Assembly: GCA_018268595.1 (NCBI GenBank)
Contig: JAFDWH010000021.1
Coordinates: forward strand, 310,001-374,000
DNA from: Actinomycetota bacterium
GTDB lineage: Bacteria > Actinomycetota > Thermoleophilia > Solirubrobacterales > Solirubrobacteraceae
Direction: 5' to 3'
Length of the DNA: 64,000 bases
The position numbers and the translations under genes are program-made. Each line of letters begins with the position of its first letter. Position 1 is the first letter of the stretch. This document shows positions 28,260-36,281 of the stretch, piece by piece. A model generated the notes under the pieces. It was not told the DNA's origin. It saw nothing but the letters and a program-made list of their open reading frames with translations, and searched no databases.

Positions 28260-29063
28260 ATGCTGCGCGCCGCCGCCCGCACGCTGCCGTCCCCACGTGG
28301 GACGCTGGAGGAGGTCGGCGACATCGTCATCCTCACGGGCAAGACGATCGTCTCAGCCGTGCGCCCGCCCTACCCGTACGGAGGCGAGCTGATCGCCCAG
28401 TTCCTCTTCGTGCTGCGGCTCTCCTGGCTCCCCGTGGCGATCACGATGGTCGTCGCGTCCTATGCGGTGCCGGGCGTGGAGGGCGCCAACTTCCTGATCC
28501 TGTTCGGCGCGCTCGACCGCCTCGGCGGCCTGTTCGTGCTGGCGGTGATCCGCGAGTTCGCGCCGATCTTCTGCGCGATCATCGTCGCGGGCGTCGCCGG
28601 CACCGCGATGACCGCCGACCTCGGCGCACGCAAGATCCGCGAGGAGCTGGACGCGCTGCAGGTGCTCGGCGTCGACCCGGTCAAGCAGCTCGTGGTGCCG
28701 CGCTTCCTCGCGCTGATGCTCGCGACCGGGCTGTTCGACGTGTTCGCGATCGTCGCCGGGACGGCCGGCGGACTGGTTGCGAACTGGCTGTACGGCGGGT
28801 CGACCGGCTCGTTCCTCGCGACGCTGATGTCGAACGCGACGACGACCGAGCTGTGGGCCTCGGTGCTGAAGTGCACGCTCTACGGCGCGATCACCGCGAT
28901 CGTCTGCTGCTACAAGGGGATGACCGCCTCCGGCGGCCCGGAGGGCGTCGGGCGCGCGGTCAACCAGGCGATCGTGATCAGCTACCTCGCGATCGGCGCC
29001 TTCGACTACCTCTTCACGCAGACGCTGCTCGCGACGCACCCGCAGATGAGCGTGCTGCACTGA
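28260..29063 (+). CDS. MlaE/YrbE-family ABC lipid transporter permease
   Basis: A 267-residue permease of the MlaE/YrbE family. The hallmark segment around AIIVAGVAGTAMTADLGARKIREELDALQVLGVDP is present, with five to six membrane helices. In actinobacteria these permeases normally occur as YrbE-A/YrbE-B pairs followed by six mce genes and import lipids or sterols. Here the gene is alone: no second YrbE, Mce protein or MlaF ATPase is in the window. It may be an orphan paralog that pairs with products encoded elsewhere. Confidence 0.92.
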   Translation: MLRAAARTLPSPRGTLEEVGDIVILTGKTIVSAVRPPYPYGGELIAQFLFVLRLSWLPVAITMVVASYAVPGVEGANFLILFGALDRLGGLFVLAVIREFAPIFCAIIVAGVAGTAMTADLGARKIREELDALQVLGVDPVKQLVVPRFLALMLATGLFDVFAIVAGTAGGLVANWLYGGSTGSFLATLMSNATTTELWASVLKCTLYGAITAIVCCYKGMTASGGPEGVGRAVNQAIVISYLAIGAFDYLFTQTLLATHPQMSVLH

Positions 29064-29069
29064 GCAGCG

Positions 29070-29351
29070 TCAGCGCGCGATGCGGAACATCAGCTCGTCC
29101 TCGTAGCACCAGGACCAGTCCTCGCCCGGCTCGATCGAGCGGATGATCGGGTGCCCGGTCTGCGCGTGATGCGCCGTCGCGTGGCGGTTCGGGCTGTTGT
29201 CGCAGCAGCCGATCTGCCCGCACGTCTGACACATCCGCAGGTGGACCCACGAGCTGCCGATCGCGAGGCACTGCGGGCAGCCCGGGATCTCGGCGGGCGG
29301 GTCGACCAGCTTCACCTGGTCGAGGTGCGTGCAGCGCACGTTCCGCTCCAT
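29070..29351 (-). CDS. UBP-type zinc-finger protein
   Basis: A 93-residue ZnF-UBP domain: CTHLDQ, CPQC, WVHLRMCQTCGQIGCCD, SPNRHATAHH and GHPIIRSIEPGEDWSWCYED supply the Cys/His ligands. In eukaryotes this fold binds the ubiquitin C-terminus. In bacteria it is a common stand-alone domain of unknown role. The start at ATG 29351 follows TATGCT (29358-29363) by six bases, which suggests a leaderless transcript. GTG 29378 would overlap the divergent kinase gene. Confidence 0.9.
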   Translation of the reverse strand: MERNVRCTHLDQVKLVDPPAEIPGCPQCLAIGSSWVHLRMCQTCGQIGCCDNSPNRHATAHHAQTGHPIIRSIEPGEDWSWCYEDELMFRIAR

Positions 29352-29368
29352 CTCGCCAGCATATCCCC

Positions 29369-30298
29369 GTGTCCGCACGCATCGCGATCTTCGGGCCGCA
29401 CCCGCTGCTGACCGTCTCGCTCGAGCGCGAGGGCGACGACGAGCGCGAGCGCGTCCACTTCCACGCCGGCGGACAGGGCGTGTGGGTCGCGCGGCAGGCG
29501 GGCGAGCTGGGCGCCGCGCCGGTGCTGTGCGGCTTCGTCGGGGGGGAGGCCGGCGCGCTGCTGCGCCCGTTGCTCGAACGGCTGCCGGGCGAGCGCCGGC
29601 TGGTGGAGACGACGACCGAGAGCGGCTGCTACGTCGTCGACCGCCGACGCGGCAGCCGCGACGCGCTCGCCTTCACGACCAGCGAGCCGCCCTCGCGCCA
29701 CGAGCTCGATGCGCTCTTCTCGCTGACCTGCGCGGAGGCGCTCGCGTGCGGCTGGCTGATCGTCGCCAACCCGATGCCGGCGGAGGCACTGCCGCTGACG
29801 ATCTACGGCGACCTCGTCGCCGACGCGCGCGCGAACGGCTGCAAGACGCTCGTCGACCTCTCCTCGCCGCGGCTCGACAGCGCGCTCGCCGGCAGGCCGG
29901 ACCTCGTCAAGATCAACGACTGGGAGCTGGCCGCCTACGTGCGCGGGCCGGTCTCCGAGCCGCGCGAGCTGCGTGCGGCGGCCGAGCGCGTGCGCGACGC
30001 GGGCGCCGGCAGCGTGATCGTCACGCGCGGCGAGCAGCCCGCGCTCGTGCTGCACGAGGAGCGCGCCTGGCTGCTCGTCCCGCCGCGCTTCGAGCGGGGC
30101 TGGCGCGAGGGCTGCGGCGACGCGATGATGGGCGCGCTCGCGGCCGCGTGGGCGCAGGGCGCGGCCTTCGAGGACGCGATCGTCACGGGCGCGGCGGCAG
30201 GCGCCGGCACGTTCCTGCGCCAGGGACTCGGCAGCGCCGCCCGCGACGTCGTCGAGGAGCTGCGCGCGGCCGTGCGCGTCGAGCCGTTCGCGGCGTAG
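29369..30298 (+). CDS. PfkB-family sugar kinase (1-phosphofructokinase-like)
   Basis: A 309-residue ribokinase-fold kinase. AGGQGVWVARQAGELG resembles the substrate-binding GGxGxNVA motif of FruK/LacC, with W replacing N, and DLVKINDWEL matches the KPN(x)EL region. The C-terminal anion-hole motif GAGD is GCGDAMMGAL, retaining the catalytic Asp. It probably phosphorylates a phosphorylated sugar, but the substitutions make the substrate uncertain. Start is GTG 29369. Confidence 0.85.
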   Translation: MSARIAIFGPHPLLTVSLEREGDDERERVHFHAGGQGVWVARQAGELGAAPVLCGFVGGEAGALLRPLLERLPGERRLVETTTESGCYVVDRRRGSRDALAFTTSEPPSRHELDALFSLTCAEALACGWLIVANPMPAEALPLTIYGDLVADARANGCKTLVDLSSPRLDSALAGRPDLVKINDWELAAYVRGPVSEPRELRAAAERVRDAGAGSVIVTRGEQPALVLHEERAWLLVPPRFERGWREGCGDAMMGALAAAWAQGAAFEDAIVTGAAAGAGTFLRQGLGSAARDVVEELRAAVRVEPFAA

Positions 30299-30314
30299 GT
30301 CGCGCCCACAGCCG

Positions 30315-31040
30315 TCAGCCGAACGCGGGCGGCGCGACCGGCTCGCCGCGCACGATCGCCGCCGGCGCCTCGTGCGCCATCCATGCGACCGCCGCCGCCG
30401 GCAGCAGCTCGCGCAGCGCGGCGAAGCCGGCGGCGAGCGCGAGCGGGCGGCCGAAGCGGGACGAGTGCGCGTCGCTGCCGAGCAGGTGCACGAGTCCCAT
30501 CCGCGTCCAGCGCGCGAGCGGCTCGCGCAGCGCCGGGTCGGCGACGAACGCGGCGGTCCACTGGATCAGGCAGCCGGCCGCGGCGAGCGCCCGCAGCCGC
30601 GGCTCGAGGTCCGCGTCGGCGTGGCGCTCGGGGTGCGCGATCACCGCGCGCAGCCCGCGCGCCTTCAGCCGCTCGACGCACAGCTCCAACGGCGCGCCGA
30701 GCGGGCCGGGCGCCGGCTCCAGCAGGATCCACCCGCCCGCGCCGCCGAGCGAGACGGCCCGCAGCTGCTCGTCGTCGAGCGCGTCGACCTCCGTCTGCGC
30801 GACCTCGCCGCCCGGCAGCACGCGCACGTCGACCCCGCGCCGCGCCAGCTCCTCGGCGACGGCCGTCACGCGGGCCGGCAGCGAGCCGATCTCGACCGCG
30901 TGGTCGTGGCGGATGTGCGGCGTCGCGCAGACGGTCGTGACGCCGTCGCGCTGCGCCTGGAGCGCCATCGCGACGCTGTCCTCGAGGTCGGTTGCGCCGT
31001 CGTCGAGGTCGGGCAGGATGTGGCAGTGGAGGTCGATCAC
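30315..31040 (-). CDS. CpsB/CapC-type PHP-domain phosphatase
   Basis: A 241-residue PHP-fold metal-dependent hydrolase. The metal motifs DLHCHILPDLDDG, ATPHIRHDH, AHPERH and LGSDAHSSRFGRP match manganese-dependent protein-tyrosine phosphatases of capsule and exopolysaccharide loci (CpsB/YwqE). No tyrosine kinase or polymerase is adjacent, so the partner is elsewhere. GTG 31040 is the only start that keeps the first metal motif at the N-terminus. It is divergent from the VOC gene by 18 bases. Confidence 0.9.
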   Translation of the reverse strand: MIDLHCHILPDLDDGATDLEDSVAMALQAQRDGVTTVCATPHIRHDHAVEIGSLPARVTAVAEELARRGVDVRVLPGGEVAQTEVDALDDEQLRAVSLGGAGGWILLEPAPGPLGAPLELCVERLKARGLRAVIAHPERHADADLEPRLRALAAAGCLIQWTAAFVADPALREPLARWTRMGLVHLLGSDAHSSRFGRPLALAAGFAALRELLPAAAVAWMAHEAPAAIVRGEPVAPPAFG

Positions 31041-31058
31041 GAACGAGGAGCGGCGACG

Positions 31059-31847
31059 ATGGGCGAGCGCACGCAGTATGCACCCGGCACGTTCAGCTGG
31101 GTCGACCTGACGACGACCGACCAGGACGCCGCCAGAGGCTTCTACCGCGAGCTGTTCGGCTGGGGCGCCGACGACATGCCGGCGGGGGAGGGGGTCGTCT
31201 ACTCGATGATGACGAAGGACGGCCGCCACGTCGCGGCGATCTCGCCCCAGCCGCAGGCGCAGCGCGACGCGGGCGTCCCGCCGACGTGGAACTCGTACGT
31301 CACGGTGGAGAGCGCCGACGCGACCGCGGCCCGCGCCGCCGAGCTCGGCGGGACCGTCCACGCGGAGCCGTTCGACGTCTTCGACGCTGGCCGCATGGCG
31401 GTGATCCAGGACCCGCAGGGCGCCTGGCTCATGGTGTGGGAGCCGCGGCGCCACGTCGGCGCCGGCCTCGTCAACGCACCCGGGGCGCTCGTCTGGAACG
31501 AGCTGGGCACGACCGACGTCGAGGCGGCGCGCGCGTTCTACGGGTCGCTGTTCGGCTGGGAGATCGCGCCGTTCGAGGGCAGCGAGCAGCCGTACTGGTC
31601 GATCCGCAACGGCGAGCGCAGCAACGGCGGCCTGATGCCCGTCCAGCGGGTGGGCGGGACCGAGTCCCCTCCGCACTGGGCCGTCTACTTCGGCGTCGAG
31701 GACCTCGACGCGGCGATCGAGCGCGTCAGAGCGCTCGGCGGAACGGTCCACGCCGGCCCGATCGACATCCAGATGGCCCGCATCGCGATCGTCGGCGACC
31801 CGCAGGGCGCGACGTTCGCGCTCTACGACGGCATGCTCGAGCCGTAG
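31059..31847 (+). CDS. VOC (glyoxalase/bleomycin-resistance) protein, two domains
   Basis: A 262-residue protein made of two tandem VOC domains. Both repeat the pattern FSWVDLTTTDQDAARGFYRELFGW / LVWNELGTTDVEAARAFYGSLFGW and end with AVIQDPQGAWLMVW / AIVGDPQGATFALYD. This type is annotated as a hydroxylase or lyase-like protein in actinobacteria; the activity is unknown. A GAGGAG Shine-Dalgarno sequence lies 8 bases before ATG 31059. Confidence 0.9.
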   Translation: MGERTQYAPGTFSWVDLTTTDQDAARGFYRELFGWGADDMPAGEGVVYSMMTKDGRHVAAISPQPQAQRDAGVPPTWNSYVTVESADATAARAAELGGTVHAEPFDVFDAGRMAVIQDPQGAWLMVWEPRRHVGAGLVNAPGALVWNELGTTDVEAARAFYGSLFGWEIAPFEGSEQPYWSIRNGERSNGGLMPVQRVGGTESPPHWAVYFGVEDLDAAIERVRALGGTVHAGPIDIQMARIAIVGDPQGATFALYDGMLEP

Positions 31848-31856
31848 GAGGCCGCG

Positions 31857-32540
31857 TTACGCGGCGCCGTCGCGCTCGCGCGCCTGATCGACGGCCTTCT
31901 CGGCCGCTCTGTGCCCGACGTACGGCAGCAGCGCGCAGTAGAGCAGGTCGGGCAGCATCTCGACCAGCTCGTCGGCCGCGTTGCGCTGGAGCCGCGCGTA
32001 GATGATCTCGTAGAGGCCGCCGACCACCACTTCGCCCGCCAGCGCCGGCACGACCAGACCTCTCGGCGCCTCGGCGCGGCCCGGCTCGAGGAAGTCGACG
32101 AACACGCGCATCGCCGCGTCGCGGCGGCTGCGCGCCTCGGGGCCGGCGGCGACGACCTCGACGATGCACATGCGCGCGAAGGCCGGCTCGGCGGCGAGGT
32201 AGGCGAGGAACGTCTCGAGCCCGTCGTGCACCTTCTGGGGCCAGCCGTCGCCCTGCTCGTACGCCTGGCCGACGGCCGACAGCAGCTGCTCGACGACGGT
32301 GTCGTAGGCCGCCAGGAAGCACTCCTCCTTGTCGGCGAAGTGCTCGTAGAAGGTTCGGCGCGAGAGGCGCGCGCGCGCGATGATGTCGGCGACCGTCGTC
32401 GTCGCGAAGCCCTGCTCGGCGACCGCTTCGGCGACGGCGAGCAGCATCCGCTCGCGCTGGTTGTGCACGATGAAGCGGCGGGGGAGCCCGTGGCGTCCGC
32501 GCGGCAGGCGCTCCGGGACGCGATCTGCGGCGATCGGCAT
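31857..32540 (-). CDS. TetR-family transcriptional regulator
   Basis: A 227-residue TetR regulator. The N-terminal helix-turn-helix (ERMLLAVAEAVAEQGFATTTVADIIARARLSRRTFYEHFADKEECFLAAYD) is intact and the C-terminal ligand domain is family-like. It belongs to the same subtype as the two TetR genes at 39-40.5 kb (shared RTFYEHFADKEECF and VEVVAAGPEAR segments). ATG 32540 follows TATGGT by six bases; ATG 32570 is an upstream alternative. The target is unknown. Confidence 0.93.
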   Translation of the reverse strand: MPIAADRVPERLPRGRHGLPRRFIVHNQRERMLLAVAEAVAEQGFATTTVADIIARARLSRRTFYEHFADKEECFLAAYDTVVEQLLSAVGQAYEQGDGWPQKVHDGLETFLAYLAAEPAFARMCIVEVVAAGPEARSRRDAAMRVFVDFLEPGRAEAPRGLVVPALAGEVVVGGLYEIIYARLQRNAADELVEMLPDLLYCALLPYVGHRAAEKAVDQARERDGAA

Positions 32541-32570
32541 CGCGCGACCATAGACGCCCTCAGGAAACAT

Positions 32571-32694
32571 CGCCGTCCTCCCACGCTGGAGCGGGGACCG
32601 CGCGACGCGCCGGGCGGCCCGGCCGCCGGCCGGTCGTATGCGTCGTTGACAGTGACGCCCCCATTCAGCGCGACAGTAACCAATGGCGCGCGCG
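32571..32694. other. Intergenic region upstream of TetR gene
   Basis: The region before the RNA promoter contains two direct copies of a GACAGTnAC motif (32647-32655 and 32672-32680 approximately). They could be regulator sites for the adjacent TetR protein. No gene is seen here. Confidence 0.35.
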
Positions 32695-32724
32695 TTGACA
32701 ACAAAAGACGGTGCTGTTTATAGT
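32695..32724 (+). promoter_or_regulatory. Strong sigma-70-type promoter facing away from any plus-strand gene
   Basis: TTGACA (32695-32700), an 18-base A-rich spacer and TATAGT (32719-32724). This is the best canonical promoter in the window, set in unusually AT-rich sequence. The next plus-strand coding sequence is almost 1.9 kb away, so it most likely drives the structured RNA that follows. Confidence 0.65.
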
Positions 32725-32730
32725 CTTTGG

Positions 32731-32894
32731 GCGCGCGGGATCTTCACCGTCTCGCGTCTCTCGCACGAGTTTGGGCAATGTCGAAGCGTTCCCGGTCCGA
32801 GGCCCAGGCCCCGCCCGGGAACCGGTGCGAGGCTACGTGCCAGCCTTGCGCTCACGCGGCCGGGGCGTGCGGATGGGATCCGCCCCGGCCGCGT
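32731..32894 (+). ncRNA. Candidate structured small RNA, ~165 nt
   Basis: After the promoter, four consecutive hairpins fill the interval without a supported reading frame: A 32734-32740/32750-32756 (7 bp, one G-U); B 32788-32795/32815-32822 (GTTCCCGG/CCGGGAAC); C 32827-32834/32842-32849 (GCGAGGCT/AGCCTTGC, one G-U); D 32854-32867/32881-32894 (14 bp, GC-rich). Hairpin D could terminate transcription, though no T-run follows, and it could also serve the convergent CBS gene. The layout does not match 6S, SRP, tmRNA or RNase P RNA. The function is unknown and the RNA itself is a prediction. Confidence 0.5.
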
Positions 32895-32908
32895 CACCTT
32901 CTCCTGAC

Positions 32909-33307
32909 TCAGGCGGGCACGGCGCTGCGCGGCGCGGCGCGCCGGCCGCTGATGTCGGCGCGGCGCAGCATCCCGATCAGGCGGCCGTCGTCGGTGACCG
33001 GGACCTGCACGAGGTCGTGCTCCATCATCGTCGTCCAGGCGACGTCGATCGACGCGTCGGCGTCGACGCTCGCGACCGTGCTGACGTCGAGGCGTCCGAT
33101 CCGCACCGCGTCGGGATCGCGGCGCTGGGCGACGACGCGCACCACGTCGCGCTGGGACAGCATGCCGAGGACGCTGCGGTCCTCGCCGCAGATCGGCAGC
33201 TCCTCGACGCCGAGGTCGGCGAGCTTGCGGGCGCCCTCGAGCACCGTCTCGTACTCGCTGACGCACTCACCGAGCCCGGTGACGTACTCCCGTGCCGTCT
33301 TCAACAT
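32909..33307 (-). CDS. CBS-domain pair protein
   Basis: A 132-residue protein consisting of two CBS motifs (LPICGEDRSVLGMLSQRDVVRVVA and VQVPVTDDGRLIGMLRRADI), which form one Bateman module that usually binds adenine nucleotides. It is a stand-alone sensor of unknown partner. A very strong AGGAGGAGAG Shine-Dalgarno sequence precedes ATG 33307, in contrast to the many leaderless neighbours. Its 3' end faces the candidate RNA gene. Confidence 0.9.
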   Translation of the reverse strand: MLKTAREYVTGLGECVSEYETVLEGARKLADLGVEELPICGEDRSVLGMLSQRDVVRVVAQRRDPDAVRIGRLDVSTVASVDADASIDVAWTTMMEHDLVQVPVTDDGRLIGMLRRADISGRRAAPRSAVPA

Positions 33308-33543
33308 CTCTCCTCCTAAGTTGCGCCCCCGTGATGGCGGGTGAGGACGACCGACGGCGTGCTGCGACCGACGCGCGGGGCGTCCCCGGCCTCGCGCGCG
33401 TCACACCGTCGTCCTGCGAGCGATGCGGCTGACGCGTCCTCCTCGTCTGGGTGCCTGCGGATGGGTCAGATCAGCTTCCCAGCCTGGACGCTCGCGTTCA
33501 AGTGACAACCGTCGCATGGGTCGGTTCGCGACCCTCGACGGCG

Positions 33544-34482
33544 TCACTCCGGCTGCAGGCTCAACAGCGAGAGTTCGGAGATCGCCGGGCGCGACCCGTC
33601 CGGCGGGGCGCCGACGATCCACACCAGCACGTAGCGGTAGGCGCGGTCCGGCAGCTTCACCTTCGTCTCCGCGGCGACGCCGCTGCGGCTCGCGAGGTGG
33701 TCCCAGCCCGGATCGGTGATCGCGGCGGGCGGCCCTCTGGTGGCGGCGTAGATCTCGACGCTCATGCCGGGCGTCGGCGTCTTCAGCACGAGCTTGCGCA
33801 GCTTCTCCTTGCCCGCGAGGTCCACGTACATGCCCACCTGCGGCGGCGCGCTCGGGTCGCTCGCGGCGGGCGCCTTCCAGGCGGTGCGGACGGAGCCGTC
33901 GACCGCGCGGCTCGGGTCGCCGAGGTCGACGTTCGGCGGGGAGTACGGCGCGTACGCGACGGCCGCCGCGCCGAGCGCGACGTCGGTGATCGCGAACTGC
34001 GGCTTCGGCGGAGTCGTCTGCGTGGTCGTGGTCGTGTCGGGCTTGACCGAGCCGTCGCTCGTGTTGCCGGACGAGCCGCTGGTGCCGGGGCTCGACCCGC
34101 CGGTCGAGCCGTGGTGCGTGGTGGTGGCGCCGCCGTACTTGGAGCCGCCGCTGCTGGAACGGGGCGTGCTGGGCGCCGTGTACGCGGGCGTGTAGGGGGT
34201 CGGCTCCTGCGTCGCCGGCGGCAGGGTGGGGGTCGTCGCCGGCGCCGTCTGCGCGACCGTGGTCGCGGGCGGCGGCGGCTGCCTGTCGTCCTGCAGCAGC
34301 GTGTAGCCGCCGGCGGACGCGGCGCCGACGAGCACCGCGAGCGTCGTCACGACGCCGACCGCGGGGCGCAGGCCCGGGCGGCGCGGGCCGGGCAGCTCGT
34401 GCCCGCACTCGAGGCACCAGCGCTGGGGCGCCGCTGCGGGTGCGCTGCAGTTCGGGCAGGCGCGCGCGCGGGGGGACTCCAT
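33544..34482 (-). CDS. Zinc-ribbon membrane protein with discoidin-like C-terminal domain
   Basis: A 312-residue protein. The N-terminal zinc ribbon (CPNC...CLEC) is cytoplasmic, one membrane helix (VGVVTTLAVLVGAASAGGYTLL) follows, then a long Thr/Pro/Ser/Gly linker, and a C-terminal F5/8 discoidin-like beta domain (residues ~170-312, with AVDGSVRTAWKAP and a YRYVLVWIV strand). This resembles actinobacterial cell-surface carbohydrate-binding or cell-wall-sensing proteins. ATG 34482 follows TACCGT by seven bases, so the mRNA is probably leaderless. Confidence 0.75.
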   Translation of the reverse strand: MESPRARACPNCSAPAAAPQRWCLECGHELPGPRRPGLRPAVGVVTTLAVLVGAASAGGYTLLQDDRQPPPPATTVAQTAPATTPTLPPATQEPTPYTPAYTAPSTPRSSSGGSKYGGATTTHHGSTGGSSPGTSGSSGNTSDGSVKPDTTTTTQTTPPKPQFAITDVALGAAAVAYAPYSPPNVDLGDPSRAVDGSVRTAWKAPAASDPSAPPQVGMYVDLAGKEKLRKLVLKTPTPGMSVEIYAATRGPPAAITDPGWDHLASRSGVAAETKVKLPDRAYRYVLVWIVGAPPDGSRPAISELSLLSLQPE

Positions 34483-34585
34483 GCGGTCAACGGTACCCGA
34501 TCGTCCACGCGGCTCCGCCGCCAGGCGACCGCCCGCAGCGGCGCCGCCACGCCCGCCGGCCGGGCGCTTCGCTAAGCTCCCGCGC

Positions 34586-34750
34586 GTGATCGCTCTCGCC
34601 ACCTCGACGGCCTTCCACTTCACGTTCGGCCTGCTCGTGACGTTCCTGGGCATCGGCGTGATCGCCAACGTCCTGATCGTCTACGCGGTGATTCAGGCGC
34701 TCGGCGAGCGTCAGCAGAACCAGGAGCACCGCAGCCGGCTCGACGGCTGA
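34586..34750 (+). CDS. Small single-helix membrane protein
   Basis: A 54-residue protein with one or two hydrophobic segments (FGLLVTFLGIGVIANVLIVYAVIQAL) and a short polar, positively charged tail (GERQQNQEHRSRLDG). The GTG start follows a TAAGCT hexamer (34573-34578) by seven bases. No family is recognised. The composition and start signal support it being real despite its size. Confidence 0.6.
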   Translation: MIALATSTAFHFTFGLLVTFLGIGVIANVLIVYAVIQALGERQQNQEHRSRLDG

Positions 34751-34763
34751 CGCGCCGCGCGCC

Positions 34764-35312
34764 TCAGAACGGCAGCGCGGCCGCGACCTCGGCGAGGCGC
34801 GGCGCACCCGCGTCGCGCTCGGAGACGATCGGCTCGACGCCGAGCGGCCACGCGATCCCGACCTCCGGGTCGTCCCAGGCGATGCCAGCCTCGGTCGCGG
34901 CGTCGTAGTAGCTCGAGCACTTGTAGACGACGTCGGCGACCTCGCTCGTGACGCAGAAGCCGTGCGCGAAGCCGACCGGCACGTAGAGCTGGCGCATCGA
35001 CTCGTCGTCGAGCGTGAAGCCCTCCCAGCGGCCGAACGTGGGCGAGTCGCGGCGCAGGTCGACGACGACGTCGAAGATCGCGCCGCGCGCGCAGCGCACG
35101 AGCTTCGCCTGGCCGGGGGACGTCTGGAAGTGCATGCCGCGCAGCGTCCCGCGCCGCGAGCGCGAGTGGTTGTCCTGCACGAACTCGACGCCGATGCCGG
35201 CCGCCGACCACGCGTCCGCGCGGAACGTCTCCGCGAAGAAGCCGCGGTGGTCGCCGTGGACGGCCGGCTCGATCGCCAGCACGCCGGCGAGCGTCGTCTC
35301 GAGGGTGCGCAT
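34764..35312 (-). CDS. rfbC: dTDP-4-dehydrorhamnose 3,5-epimerase family protein
   Basis: A 182-residue cupin of the RmlC family. GDHRGFFAETF, FVQDNHSRSRRGTLRGMHFQ, KLVRCARGAIFDVVVDLR and YVPVGFAHGFCV contain the catalytic His/Asp set. It epimerises C3 and C5 of dTDP-4-keto-6-deoxyglucose on the way to dTDP-rhamnose. The other rml genes are not here, although a sugar-nucleotide module lies 12 kb away. ATG 35312 follows TATGCT (35322-35327) by nine bases, predicting a leaderless mRNA. Confidence 0.93.
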   Translation of the reverse strand: MRTLETTLAGVLAIEPAVHGDHRGFFAETFRADAWSAAGIGVEFVQDNHSRSRRGTLRGMHFQTSPGQAKLVRCARGAIFDVVVDLRRDSPTFGRWEGFTLDDESMRQLYVPVGFAHGFCVTSEVADVVYKCSSYYDAATEAGIAWDDPEVGIAWPLGVEPIVSERDAGAPRLAEVAAALPF

Positions 35313-35385
35313 CGCGCCGGCAGCATAGAGGCCGGCGGGGCGCGTGAAGGAGAGCAGAGGCCGCGCGTCGAATCCATCGCTGCCC

Positions 35386-36273
35386 ATGAAGCGAGCTTCG
35401 ACGATCCCCACCCCCGAGCCGCCGCGCCCGCACGGCCACCAGGCGCTCTCCGACTACATCACCGCCCGCTTCGACGAGTTCTCGCGCTCCCAGAAGGACG
35501 TCGCGCAGTACATCGTCGACCATCTCGACGAGGCCGCCTTCCAGACGGCGGAGGAGCTCGCGCGGCGCGCGTCGACCTCCTCCAGCACGGTCGTGCGCTT
35601 CTCGCAGGCGCTCGGCTTCGAGGGCTTCCCGGAGCTGCAGCAGGCCGCGCGCGAGGAGTACCGCCGCCAGGCCGGGGCGGGACAGGCCGGCGGCGGCGCC
35701 GTCGCGGTCGCCGCGCCGCTCTTCTCGCTCGACCAGACGGAGTACGAGACGGCGCTCGCGACCGACCACGTGAACGTCGAGGAGACCGCGCGCAAGCTCT
35801 CGCGCAGAGACATGGACGCCGCGATCGAGGCGATCACGACGGCGGAGCGCGTGCTGATCGCCGGCACCGACCAGATGGCCTTCTTCGCCAGCTACCTGCG
35901 GCACCTGCTGATGCTGCTCGACATCCGCGCGGAGGTCGTCGCCTCGCCCTCGCAGGAGGCCCTCGGCCGGCTCGCCCGGATCGACGAGCTGACGCTCGTG
36001 ATCGGCCTCTCGGCCGGTCGCCCGCATCCGCTGATCGCGCGCACGATGAAGCTCGCGCGCCATCGCAGAGCGCCGACGCTCGCGATCGCCGACGCGACGC
36101 TCTCGGAGGTCTCCAGACTCGCGCGCATCCGCCTCTACTACTCGTCGAACAGCCCCGCGTACGTGCGCTCGCACGTCGCGCTGCTGTCGCTGCTGCAGGC
36201 GCTCGCCTACGGCGTCTACGCGCGCGACGCGCAGCAGTACGAGACGCGCATCAAGGCGTTTCGGCTCAAGTAG
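35386..36273 (+). CDS. RpiR/MurR-family transcriptional regulator with SIS domain
   Basis: A 295-residue regulator. An N-terminal helix-turn-helix (QKDVAQYIVDHLDEAAFQTAEELARRASTSSSTVVRFSQALGFEGFPELQ) is followed by a sugar-isomerase (SIS) domain that senses phosphosugars. Members control sugar or amino-sugar catabolism. GTG 35344 is an alternative start. The gene diverges from rfbC and converges on a thioesterase gene 9 bases away. Confidence 0.92.
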   Translation: MKRASTIPTPEPPRPHGHQALSDYITARFDEFSRSQKDVAQYIVDHLDEAAFQTAEELARRASTSSSTVVRFSQALGFEGFPELQQAAREEYRRQAGAGQAGGGAVAVAAPLFSLDQTEYETALATDHVNVEETARKLSRRDMDAAIEAITTAERVLIAGTDQMAFFASYLRHLLMLLDIRAEVVASPSQEALGRLARIDELTLVIGLSAGRPHPLIARTMKLARHRRAPTLAIADATLSEVSRLARIRLYYSSNSPAYVRSHVALLSLLQALAYGVYARDAQQYETRIKAFRLK

Positions 36274-36281
36274 CCTCGCGC

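Noticed and set aside
32695-33300. A protein-coding gene driven by the TTGACA/TATAGT promoter
   Set aside because: Open frames there are Arg/Pro-rich, lack a start near the transcription start and overlap the CBS gene; stems pair better than any codon pattern.
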